Both the position numbers and the translations under genes were made by a program. From Psettodes erumei (Eukaryota > Chordata > Actinopteri > Pleuronectiformes > Psettodidae), in the NCBI GenBank assembly GCA_016785225.1, contig JAFBJZ010000781.1, positions 2,728,001 through 2,792,000 on the forward strand: 64,000 nucleotides of DNA, given 5' to 3'. The first letter of the stretch is position 1; every line of letters begins with the position of its first letter. The notes under the pieces were generated by a model that searched no databases, had not been told where the DNA came from, and saw only the letters and a program-made list of their open reading frames with translations. Positions 13,601 to 23,800 of this stretch are shown one piece after another.

Positions 13601-16393
13601 TGTGTGTCATGCACGCTTTGGCACACAGTGTGTGGTCTGCCTGTGTGTGTCCTCACTGCATACACTGCATGGGCTAACAGTGGCAAAGGTCATAGAAAAT
13701 TGACAAATTCATATTCTCATTGTCATGGCCAGGTGAGCTTCCAGGTTAGCTTGGCATTTGCAGGCCAAACACCTCTAAAAAATATCGATGTGTTTTAAGT
13801 GATGAACTCCCATTTGATGCAAAGGACACTTTCGAAAAAAGGTTTCAATTTAGTTACAATAAAGCACTGAGAAAACCAAGGTATGGATGTTTGGTACAAG
13901 CTGGACTTGTACATTCCTTGATATCTGAAATTCAAGACACGTAATTCAGACATTTTTATTACTTTCTGGGGTGTGTGTCGACTTTCTCCAAGCACCCCTA
14001 TTGGGTTACATACCCAACCTCTGAAACCATGGTTTGTAAGTGAACGTGTATTGCGGCAGATTTTTTTCACCTCATTTGTCAAACCTAAAAGTTGCCATTG
14101 TGTTTGTGGGGCTTTATTAACCAAAAGAACTTTTTATTTAAACCCCAAGCTAATTCTTGTCTAGACAAAGCTAGCCACTAGTGACTCTATGGAAAGGATT
14201 ATCTGGACTTGTTCTCTCTTTGATGGGTGCAACCCCTAAAACCTTCCTCTTCCCTTGATCAGCAGCAGCTGACTGATCAGGGAAGATAAAGTGACCTTTG
14301 CACTTCTAACCTGCCATTCGCAACTAGCCTCTCCTGGTCGCGCAAACAAATATGACCTATACAAGTCTCAATACATGTATCTGGTCAAATTGTTATTTCT
14401 TTGTACCTGTAATGTACTCCTCAGTTGGTGAGAGCTGTGCATACACAATATCACACATGAGACTGAGCCCCTTTTATTCTCCTGGCAGCCTTATACTTAA
14501 TAAATAATGACAGAGATTGGTACATAAGCCACACGCTTGGCTGGCTGGCTGCATGACTGACCGGGCCAAGCTAATCAGCACAGTTCCTTCTTTTTAATCC
14601 ACTGATGTAGTACACAACACAACGTGTACGGAGGAATTGAGGTGTGAGGGGGAAATATAGCAGGTGCAGCCAAAAGACTAGGAGCCTGCCAGTTCCTAAT
14701 GTCCTGATGTAAAGACTGTGCTGGTACATGCAATCTAATTTAAATGTTAATTTAATAAATTCTTTTCTCAGGGCTTTTTCCATCTATGCTCAAAACCACA
14801 GATGCAGCCCTGATTGACCATTCCCTGTACTGCAGGCCATTGTCATTAACAGTCAAGTGCTTGAGCATAATGTTTAAGTAACCCACTCAAGGCACATTAC
14901 ATTACAACATTCATGCATTCACACACACATTCAACCAGTGCTTATACTACAGCACTTCCCTATCACACACTCTTAAACACTAACGATGCATTCCGTATCT
15001 ACAGTATAATACTCAAGTGTCTTGGTCAAGGGTATTTCGTGCAAAATAAGTGGATGCAATAGCTTTTTGAGGACTAAATGTTGTAAAACGTGGTCTCGAT
15101 ATATATTTTCTCTCTCTATGACCGATCCATGGCTCTGTGATTAAAGCTTTGGTGTCTTCATTACTACTTCCCACTCATGGTGGTGGCCATGGTGCCCATT
15201 TCATATTGGGTCCGATACTCATTTTAGCTTTCACGTTTTCTCTGTCTGTTAGCAGCGAGAGAGGTTTCTGCGGCACAGCGACACTGGTCCCAGCTCCGCG
15301 GCTGACTGGCCCTCGCCTAACTCTGCCACCTCAACTGCTGGTGCCAGGTCTGCCAAGGACAGCAGCAGCGGCTGTGCCAGACCAAGAGCGTGGAGCGTAC
15401 GCACCTTCCAGGACTTCCTCCCTCCACTGCCGCAGCTGCACAAGAAGTGGTGCAGCTGGAACTCCACCAGTCCCTTCACCAAGCTAGTGGACAGCGTCAG
15501 TTCTCGAACATTTGCTGTGGTTTTTTTTGCTTAATCAACAAATCAATCCTGGTATTGTGCATGTTGGCTTACTGAGACACTTAAAAGCAATGGAGCTGTC
15601 ATTGCTGGTATTATGCCTGTGCTTTTCATACCGTTCCAATCAAAATATCCATTTTGAAAAATGGCAACTGTCTTAAACTGTCTTATGTCATTCATTGCAG
15701 GCTCCATCCAGTTTGGCAGCTGAATGCAGGGGAGGCGAGAGCAGGAAGGTCTTTTCTGAGGTACACTTGGAGGCCAAGGCAGACGACAGCACCATCTCTG
15801 ACTCATCCATCAGTAATGCTTCCTACCCGCTTACGCAGCCTGCCCAGAGACAGCGGCGTCTCAACTCTACCAGCAACCTGCGGCGTTCACGCTTCACAGG
15901 GCCTTGTTTTGGCCTGCTCTCTGGGACAGCAGACCCAGTGAAGGCCCTTGGGGTTCCCGCGTCCCAAGGATCCCCCTCAGAGCCCACCACTGGCTCTTCT
16001 TCCTCAACCCAGTGTCAGATCGAGTGTGGCCAGGCAGGAAAGAGGCAGGATTTCCCATGCGAGGCTGATCACGTCAGTGTCCCAGTGTTTGCCATCTCCG
16101 AGGAAGAGGACCGGCAGCCTTTGGTCTCAGCCGAGCACCTGGATCAGACCTCTGCCTCTGCTGTGCTGAATGGACTGGTGAGGGGGACATATGAGGGGAA
16201 GAGGCCTGCAGTAGGGAGCATCAGCCACAGCCCCCAGAACCAGAGGGCCAGGCCAGAGTGGAGGTCATGGGGGAGCCAAGTGTCAGGAGGGGTTGGCCCA
16301 CTCCCTTCCACCACCAGCATGGCAGAGTCAAGCAAAGTCATTGACAGCCAGCTGTGTCTTGGTCAGGCAACAGCTCAGCTCAGTACAGTGTGA
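6700..16393 (+). CDS. CUB-domain single-pass membrane protein, 3' six exons (5' end outside window)
   Basis: Six exons join in frame: 6700-7676, 10148-10199, 11026-11149, 12482-12624, 15253-15495 and 15701-16393. Each has AG/GT boundaries and matching phase, giving 743 residues and a stop. The first exon holds both halves of a CUB-like fold: Cys5 and Cys33 around an LSPGFPYNYSSGTHC segment, then Cys221 and Cys239 in a segment ending RFCGS and followed by a GRGFALLFHYHN strand. The halves are separated by an acidic, Ser/Thr/Pro-rich insert. A hydrophobic helix follows (about residues 303-325). The cytoplasmic tail is about 415 residues, serine-rich and basic in patches. I infer a type I surface receptor or adaptor. 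I do not recognise an orthologue by name. The start, signal peptide and any further extracellular domains lie upstream. The 3' end converges on chfr. Confidence 0.82.
7677..10147 (+). other. Intron of the CUB gene
   Basis: AT-rich sequence with no convincing exon. A pseudo-exon at 9470-9540 with good splice sites would break the frame (see rejected items). Confidence 0.6.
10148..10199 (+). CDS. CUB gene exon: juxtamembrane
   Basis: The acceptor TTTCCAG and donor GTACAC bound 52 nt in phase 2 to 0. It encodes a short basic stop-transfer stretch, RPKLCPKRAGSY, right after the membrane helix, which fits the topology of a type I protein. Confidence 0.82.
11026..11149 (+). CDS. CUB gene exon: cytoplasmic tail, Glu/Asn-rich
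   Basis: The acceptor GTTGCAG and donor GTGTGG bound 124 nt, phase 0 to 1. It encodes an acidic, polar segment with EVSELQLMAENQ and no recognisable domain. Confidence 0.8.
11911..11960. repeat. (CT)n microsatellite
   Basis: An interrupted CT run inside an intron of the CUB gene. Confidence 0.9.
12482..12624 (+). CDS. CUB gene exon: cytoplasmic tail, acidic
   Basis: The acceptor TTTCTATAG and donor GTAAGA bound 143 nt, phase 1 to 0. It encodes an acidic segment (ISQNEEVDLSC, then LDLGADEVFIVSSD) likely to be disordered or a docking stretch. Confidence 0.82.
12830..13095. repeat. Interspersed repeat rich in TTAGCATG/GCTAA motifs
   Basis: Repeated AGCATG and GCTAA phrases, ending in a tract like CATCTCAAAGAACTGTGCACACAGC, match a repeat I know to be abundant in percomorph genomes. 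The copy is diverged, the ends are approximate and I cannot assign a class. Confidence 0.5.
13575..13610. repeat. (GT)n microsatellite
   Basis: An interrupted GT dinucleotide run in an intron of the CUB gene. Confidence 0.85.
15253..15495 (+). CDS. CUB gene exon: tail with a Trp-rich conserved-looking block
   Basis: The acceptor TGTTAG before CAG and the donor GTCAGT bound 243 nt in phase 0. It encodes a Ser/Ala-rich start and then a distinctive block with RAWSVRTFQDFLPPL followed by HKKWCSWNSTSPF. This block is hydrophobic and Trp-rich in an otherwise polar tail and looks like a conserved interaction motif. Confidence 0.8.
15701..16393 (+). CDS. CUB gene terminal coding exon
   Basis: The acceptor TTCATTGCAG leads into a 693-nt phase-0 reading frame ending at TGA 16391-16393. 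It encodes a serine-rich, probably phosphorylated tail with basic patches (QRQRRLNSTSNLRRSRFTG), an acidic patch near AISEEEDRQPLV and the carboxy end TAQLSTV. No enzymatic domain is visible. Confidence 0.85.
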   Translation, partial: APSSLAAECRGGESRKVFSEVHLEAKADDSTISDSSISNASYPLTQPAQRQRRLNSTSNLRRSRFTGPCFGLLSGTADPVKALGVPASQGSPSEPTTGSSSSTQCQIECGQAGKRQDFPCEADHVSVPVFAISEEEDRQPLVSAEHLDQTSASAVLNGLVRGTYEGKRPAVGSISHSPQNQRARPEWRSWGSQVSGGVGPLPSTTSMAESSKVIDSQLCLGQATAQLSTV

Positions 16394-17155
16394 CCAACCA
16401 GATGTGACCAGATGGTGAAAAGAGGAGGGACTCTGGTGGGCCAGTTATGCATTTCTGACCTCTGTCAGTGCCACTTTGTGAAATATATAACCTACTTCTT
16501 TCATTTCTGAAATTATCTTGTACAAAATTGCCACTAGTGTTCTCACTCTAGTTTTTTTGTTTCTATAATGCTGTACTTGGACAAAGATGGAATAATATGC
16601 TGCTTACTATGCCAAGGCACTGACTGCTGTGGTAATATGTGTTTTAAAAAAAGAAGACTGATAGCAAATGTGACCACAAAAAGTATTTTCTGAGTGAGTA
16701 CTCCATAACCCCTCCTAATATTAGGAGCACTTTTTTTAACCAGTTTGATGCTATTCAGTGAGTTAAAGTACTCCAACCATTGCACTTAGCTTTCAATAGC
16801 TCATTTATTGTGGATTTTGTGCTGCCCTGTGCCAGCTTCCTGCGTTTTCCTTACTGTGGTTCATCATGGGATTATGTTTTAGCAAAGGCTAATGAAATGT
16901 TTATTCAGTTATTATCCAAAAGGGTTCTGCAGAGTGTAGCTCATACATCAATATCAATGTTGCAACAGTGTATGCATACAGTATGTACACCTAGGCTGAT
17001 ACTGGATAATAAAAGGGAAGTCAAACTAATGTAAAAGCATATACAGCACTAACATACAAATTTATGTAGAATAAAATAACTAGCAATCACAATAGTATTT
17101 AAAATGAGTTGTGAATTAATGTAAAGTTTGAATAAAGATTGTTATTCACACATTT
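16394..17155 (+). other. 3' UTR of the CUB gene with polyadenylation signals
   Basis: AT-rich sequence follows the stop. AATAAA occurs at 17008-17013, 17070-17075 and 17131-17136. The last lies in a GTTTGAATAAAG context and is the best candidate for the main site, but the true cleavage site cannot be seen. Confidence 0.6.
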
Positions 17156-18261
17156 TGTCCTTGATCTGACAGAAAATGTTTAACTATCAGAACTGCAAAC
17201 ATCCTTGGGACAAAACTGGAATTGTAAGTCAGGATTTTTCGCTGATCTTTTGTCTGATTCGTGCATTTTTCTGACGCAGGACCTTTTTTTATTTGGACGT
17301 CCATGCCCCACACTGAAGTTGTCTGCAGTAAAACTGGCAATTCAAATAAATAAATGGAGGATCTAGGGAAACAGGAATTTATTGCATTTACGTGAACACT
17401 ACTTGCAGTAGGTGACAATACAATAATTTGTTTAACTGAAGTCAGCTCAGAAGTTGCACCGTCTTGGGAATTTAAGATCCCCAGATGCAAAACATATTCT
17501 AACGATTATAAAACTTGACTCAAACACTGAAAAGGTGAAAAGGAGGAATCACACTTCTCAGATGATGTGGAAGCTGGAGGGTTGAATTTTCTAAGACACA
17601 CACCTAAGTTGTATACTGGTCCACAGTTGGCTCTTTATGTAGTTGTGATGTCTGGAAATCCTGCTTGCACCTACTGTACATGTTTGAAACTCAGATTTAA
17701 TGTGAGCACAGATGAATGTCAAAACTGCATTTCTTGAGTCAAACTGCACACACGGTGAAACTCAAACATAAGCCAAATACATTTTTAAATGGAGGCGACC
17801 CAATGAAAGCAAGTCAGTTTCTATAGACTTTTAATTTGCTACATTAAACAAGCAAAGTAAATTTTAGCATTGCTAATACAACATACAGGTAAAGAAGCAT
17901 TTATCAAACTCTCAAACATATTTCCCCAACAATTTTTGCATGTGCCAGGTGCTACATACTGACTTAACTAAAAGTGGATTATACTCTCGACTAATTGTTC
18001 AAATAGTGCATTGCATACAAAGTTTCCAGGCATCAGCGTAGACTTCCATCCCTCATACTGTGAGACACATGCCCAGCTTTGAACTGATGTGACTCAGATG
18101 CCCATTCAGGCTCCCATATTCCGAGAAGCTACTGATGAGGTAGAGTAACCTGCCTCTTCCATACTGCTGAGCAGCTTGGTCAAGACTTTTGCACACAAAG
18201 TGAGTAAATATACCCCAGGGAGAATGCAAAGCATTCCTCCAAAGCCTCTTTAATTCCAATT

Positions 18262-18495
18262 CCTGATTGGAGCGGCTTCGGACTGTTGTTGGCTTAGGGT
18301 GCCCAGATCTCCTGTAGGGAATAATTAAAACTCAGCCACTCCGTCGGGGGGATCGACCAGGCTTGTGCTGAGGGCCTGAGCCGCTAAGGAATGCCAATGT
18401 GGACCCACCGAGACGGAGGGGGCCACAAAAACACCAAAACAAAAAAACAACCAAACCAGCTTGCTAACACAACGAATTAACTAAGCGGCTCGGAA
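18262..18495. other. GC-rich block with mutually complementary segments
   Basis: The block stands out from AT-rich surroundings. AGCGGCT near 18271 and again near 18484 can each pair with AGCCGCT near 18379, and CTCCGTC near 18339 can pair with GACGGAG near 18411. It may be a conserved regulatory element or a structured RNA. No family is recognised. Confidence 0.35.
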
Positions 18496-19303
18496 AGTGC
18501 CCATTCACAAACTCATTTTGTCACCAGGACTCCCAATGAAAATATGAAAAGCTACAATCCTAAAACAACACATACTGTATCCATATTCACTACGGCGAAC
18601 CTTAATAATAGTTTTTAATCAGAAAATGCACATAATTTTCTAAAAATTTAGCACTTCATCTATCTATCAAGGATATTCTTAGAAAAGCACATTTGCATTT
18701 TTGTGACTGAACATTTCTGTCTCATTTTGGAATAAAACTCTTCATACGATTACAAATCAGATACTGTGAGTCAGGGTATTGACATTCTGTACACCGGATA
18801 CAGGCAGCTCCTCCACGGTGTTGTGTTCACACCCTAACCCCATAGACTAAAAAAAAAAAAAAAGAAGCCTTTAAAAGTTTGTGAGACACATACTGTCCGT
18901 GCAAATACCCTTACAGTCGTACAATGCACATCTAGCAAGAAAACTAAATAAAACACCAATGTTAACGCATGAACACTTTCTTCACACCCACCAGCGTTTT
19001 CTACACACACAACAGTGAGCCTACAAAAATAAAATACAGGGGACCATCAGGACTATTGTTGGATTTCAATATATAAGGACTTTCGGAACTCTCATCTGGA
19101 TTTCCTTATTTCACTTAGCTAGATAAGTACAAAAAAAACAAAAAAGAAAACAACAAACAGCAGCTTTGTGTACCTGAGGAAGCAGAGGAAATCTATTTAA
19201 CTTGAATCTAAATCTAACCAACTCTCACAAACTCATCAGCTACTTCAGATCCCGAATAAACTTCTATCAAGATGTTTGCAAGGTAAGCTTTAACATATAC
19301 ATC

Positions 19304-19590
19304 TAGAATGGCACTCAGTAGAGCGCATACCTCTAGTAAGGCCCAAGAAATGACACATCTTGCAATGTTAAAAAGGGGGATTAAAAAAAAATCCTTGATC
19401 TACCCCTTTATCCAGATCCACACCAAATTTTAATGGGTTCATCCTTGGATAAATCCCCACCAACTGTCAGGAAAATCCATTCAGTAGTTTCTGCGTAATC
19501 CTGGTGACAAACAAACCAACAAACAAATAAACAAAACCCAACCACAAACGGGCAACGGGTGAAAACATAACCTCTTTGGCGGAGGCGATT
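19304..19590. repeat. Teleost interspersed repeat
   Basis: The copy begins AATGGCACTCAGTAGAGCGC, contains TTCAGTAGTTTCTGCGTAATC, continues through an ACAAAC-rich tract and ends ACATAACCTCTTTGGCGGAG. I recognise this wording as a widespread, high-copy teleost repeat. Its class is uncertain and the ends are approximate. Confidence 0.65.
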
Positions 19591-20143
19591 ACAACCCTCA
19601 CTGTTGTGTTTGCATTGGCACGGTTCTCCAAACTGTTTGTTCTGCAAGTGTATCCTGCAGAAACGTTGCATATGAAAACTCAAGCACCACCAGCTTCGGC
19701 ACATGTTACTGGAGCGCCGGCTCTTTTTCTCCCCCTCTCGAGTCTGCATGGAGTAACTGTGCATGTCCTCACGGCTTAGCCCTTTCTACAAGGCTCTGAG
19801 AAGGCATCCCTTCCACGCTAATCACCTTGGAGATGATTATCCAGAGCAAAGCATACAACAGAGGCCCCCGTGCCCTCTGACAGCATTACACCACATTGAT
19901 CCCCTTCCCACAGACATGAAATCCTATGCAAATATCAGATGGGATTATGAATCTACCCGGGTTCCTGTGTGGGGCTTTGACGTGGCTTTTTGCCATTGCC
20001 TGGGAACACAGTAATGCTCCAGTTAAACAGGAGTAGACCCTCTGAGGTGAGAGTCTCATGTGCTACTATAGTTTGGATGTCTGAAGCAGCATATCTGCAC
20101 AACATGCTACTGCTATTACTATTACTGTAATATTATTTATCAC

Positions 20144-20856
20144 TTTATTTTTACTCTAATGGTATTAAACAGATGTATCACTGATGTTATGTTGTTTGAA
20201 GCCCTGGAGTCAAGACCTAGTATTTAACTGTTGTTGTTAAAATACATAACAAGCAAAAAAAAAAAAGCATCAGGTCCTATAAACCTCAATAACCAAGGCT
20301 GGAGAAGGACATTAGATAACACGTGTGCACCAACATCTGTAAGTGTAAATACAGAACATGGCCTAAATCCATACAGATTGCCTCAACCGCTGTTGAACTG
20401 AGAGGAAAACTCACAGAAACTGGAGGACAGACATATCAGGAAGCACCTTTAAATATTTCATCACCCAAACAAATAAATTACTATCAAAAGGTGGTTGATT
20501 ACCTGGTAAATCAGACAAATGCATGAGCCACAGGTTAAATTTAAACTATTTTAGTGGCGGCTGGTGTTAAATGCCCAGTCAGATCTCGATTTAAGAGCTT
20601 GAAACTTAGCTAAACTCTGAATTTCAATTTGAATGTGCATAGCATTATTTCACCCTGCGTCAGGTAAAAGACAGGACACTACTGTAAATGTACGCTGATT
20701 GTAATTTCTGCATTCAGTTATTGCATAATATGTGGAAGGCAGTTAGCGACAATAGACACAAAACAAACAAAACTTAACAACACTGTGTCACTCTCAAGGC
20801 ATGAGATGCTCACTTATCCACAAATGACAAGTAAGGAAACAAACGACTCTGCCCCT
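20144..20856 (-). other. chfr: 3' UTR of chfr with candidate polyadenylation signal
   Basis: Downstream of the chfr stop on the minus strand, AATAAA is found at 20149-20144. No closer canonical signal was seen, which would give a 3' UTR of about 0.7 kb. Confidence 0.5.
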
Positions 20857-20899
20857 TCAGTTCTTGAACCGCGTCTGCTCACATATGTGGTTGAATTTC
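20857..20899 (-). CDS. chfr: chfr exon 18 (terminal)
   Basis: The last 43 coding nt after a 1.27-kb intron encode KFNHICEQTRFKN and a TGA stop at 20859-20857. They complete the PBZ finger. Confidence 0.94.
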
Positions 20900-23800
20900 C
20901 TGGAGTGAAGACAAAGAGAAGAGAACACATAAATGAAAGTGTTGCATGTCAGAAGCCAATGAGCTGAGAGGACATGAACCACCTTGCACAGGTCTTGGAA
21001 CGGCAGAACGAGGAACCACGTTTATACGAGGACTCCTTCTAGTGGTGAAATTCATAAAGTACATGCAAGGGGCTGGCTTTCAGTGCCTCTCATCTCATGC
21101 TACGTGTGGGGTCCTGGGGTCAGAAATACTCTCAGCAGGTTATGAAGACATTATTGGTCCATAACAACCAAGCACCTGCGACAACGGGACTTGCAGTTGC
21201 AGAGAACAGTCACACGGCTGTCTGCACATTTGGTAAAACTTTTCTTCTCTCTCTCTCAAACAAAGCACAACAATTACATCTTCTCAGATTTCTTCACTGC
21301 AGGTGCACCAATCCCTTTGTACAAATCACAAACAAAAGGAGCTCAGACTCTCACGTTTTTACGGCAGCTGTTGCAGTGAATATGGCGCGAGACAGATTTC
21401 TGATGGAACCAAACAAATTCGCAGATGTGCAAATCAGTGTGAAAGTTCAGGCAATGGGAGTTGCACACCTGGACAATATTTTCTTCCCAGAGCTACTGTA
21501 TCTCTGGATGATCTCTTTAATCAAATTTCACACATTTATGCGATTCAACTTGACCTCCTTTGGACAAATAATGTAATAATTGTTTCACTTCCATTCACTG
21601 TGGGAGGCCCACATCCCACATTGAAAACCTCTGGCTTAGGCCAAGAGATATCATGCACCACCTGCAATATATTTTCAATACAAGATAGGCGGGTTTGTTT
21701 TATTTGTAAACATGCTGTCTCACACATTTTTCATTTTCCAAATGCATCTATTTACATGGAACCCCCACTTCTTGCAAAATGAACCCGGCATGAAAAACAC
21801 AGAGTCAGCAGCAGAACTGCAAGTCCAGTCACAGTGCAGCAGCAGATGCAGAGGTAAGTGACTGTTCATAAAATTAGAGTAGGTAATGTCGCATTATCCT
21901 AAACAGACTTTTATGATGGCACTCTCATCAAGTCACCATCGTGCGACCCTGCAGAGGGCTTTTAATTTGAAATGTCCAATACAGGATGTGGAGAAGAGAT
22001 GGGAGGAAGAAGAGAAAAAGAAAAATGAGAGACAGAAAGGGAGATTTGAGGAGCTCATATTAAGTTTGCTTTTAAGTGTATTCTGTGTTGATGTTCGTGG
22101 CAAAGGAATTTTATTTACCATAATGGGAAATGATGGTCAAACTGCTTTGTATCTAATTAGACTTACATTGCATGATGTGCCTTCACCTGCGTGCGGCAGT
22201 TGCGTCCCCAGTAACAGTCAGGACGAGATGTTACAGCAGCTGAGGAAAGAATATCAAGTGAAGTTATTACATATAGTATATATATATAGTAACAGATAAG
22301 TGAAAATCTTATGACAACTACTCTCTGAATTCCTCCAAAATATTTCCATTAAAAATAGTCGTGGTGTGTCTGACCTGGCAGCTCAGAGAGAGGGATGTTC
22401 TGTCTGTACTTGTAGGCCAGCTCCTTGAATGATCGCAGGCCGCAGCAGAAGCACAGGATGGTGTTTGCAGAGATGTGGCGATCTGACGGAGTCAGAAAAC
22501 ACCAGATTTTACTTTTGTTCGTTTTCTTAGTTTAGCCACATCATAGGCGATACATCCGTGTCACAGTTTCAAATCTGTATGAAAATCCACTCCTCCGTGA
22601 TGAAAGTGCCTTGGGTTTTGTGCTGAGGGTTCACCTGTCTGACGGCAGTTTTCTTGCTGTAAGCCCTGCAGAGCCTCCTGAAGAAGATCTCTCCACGTCT
22701 TCCCTCTGGAGGACAAGTAGTTCTGATGGAAGGATGGAAACACAGAAACAAAGGCATTTTAACATCACACATGACAGTACGTGCTTAAAGTCGGCTGATC
22801 AGCTTAGGACCTTTATGGAACGCACCGATCAAGTGTAAAGTATAATTTGACCCACCCATGATGTATAACATGGTTCACAAAAAAGACACAAAAAGTAATT
22901 CAACTTCAAAAAAAGTGAATACCAGTAAAAGTCCAACTTACCCATAGGATTTGTGATTCATAGTTATTGTTGTTTAGCACCCCATCCAAGCATTTGTCTG
23001 TCAGTCTGAGCTCTGAATAAAAGAAAGCAAATATTTAACAGACTACATACATATGTTTCAGTAGCTTTCCAACCTAATGTTAAACATCTGTGGGAACCAT
23101 TATACTTTTAATGAAAGAATGACAATCATCAAAATGACTTGTAGTTAAACACTATGTGACAGTCCACACCTCAATTAAAGGTATATTATTAAGAGCCCAA
23201 AATAACCCCCATACTGAAAGCCTGCTACCCAGCAGTAAGGTTAACGGTTGAGATCCCCCTGGGGCTGTTTTGCTGAAACAGATGCATACCACTGAATGGA
23301 GCCAGACAACCCTGACAGTCAATCCTCTGGCAGCCCCAGTACATATGGCAGAAGGGTCGCTGGCACAGCACACCTGCCAACACACAAGACATCATGCTCA
23401 CAGGGTGTATAATGGAGTCTGTGCAACAATCTATCCACATGTGTGAATGGCTGGCAAAGTTGGACTTTTCACTATCGGGTAATATTACATGCAATGCATG
23501 CCTCAAAGTATATTAAATGTGACTTTATGCTAAAGTGCCTTGCATACTTTAATCTGTACCCGCACCAACTGGCTTTCATTATCTTTAAACCTTTCCTACG
23601 TTAACTTCTATTTCAGTGTAGCTTTGTGTAGTTCTCTGACTGACAGAATATTTCTCCATTAGTTCTCTGCAGTGGGACTAACAAGTCGCGGGACCACTCA
23701 CACTGCTGGCTGTTGAGCTCGGCCCGTCTGTCTGGCATGGGCTGGTGGCAGCAGGTGCAGATGAGATGGCAGCCCTGAGGAGGGCAGCGGTACTCCTGAG

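Larger units (their letters stand above)
17156..20140. other. Convergent intergenic region between the CUB gene and chfr
   Basis: About 3 kb lies between the two 3' ends. It contains a GC-rich self-complementary block near 18240-18500, a poly-A run near 18849 and an interspersed repeat at 19304-19590. I see no protein-coding exon. Confidence 0.5.

Noticed and set aside
14850..15065. Possible diverged interspersed repeat with ACACAC and CAAGGG phrases
   Set aside because: It resembles phrases of common fish repeats but is too diverged for me to set limits or class.
21097..21782. Overlapping frames of about 159 codons on the plus strand
   Set aside because: They lie within the last intron of chfr, have no homology and overlap in different frames, as chance frames do.
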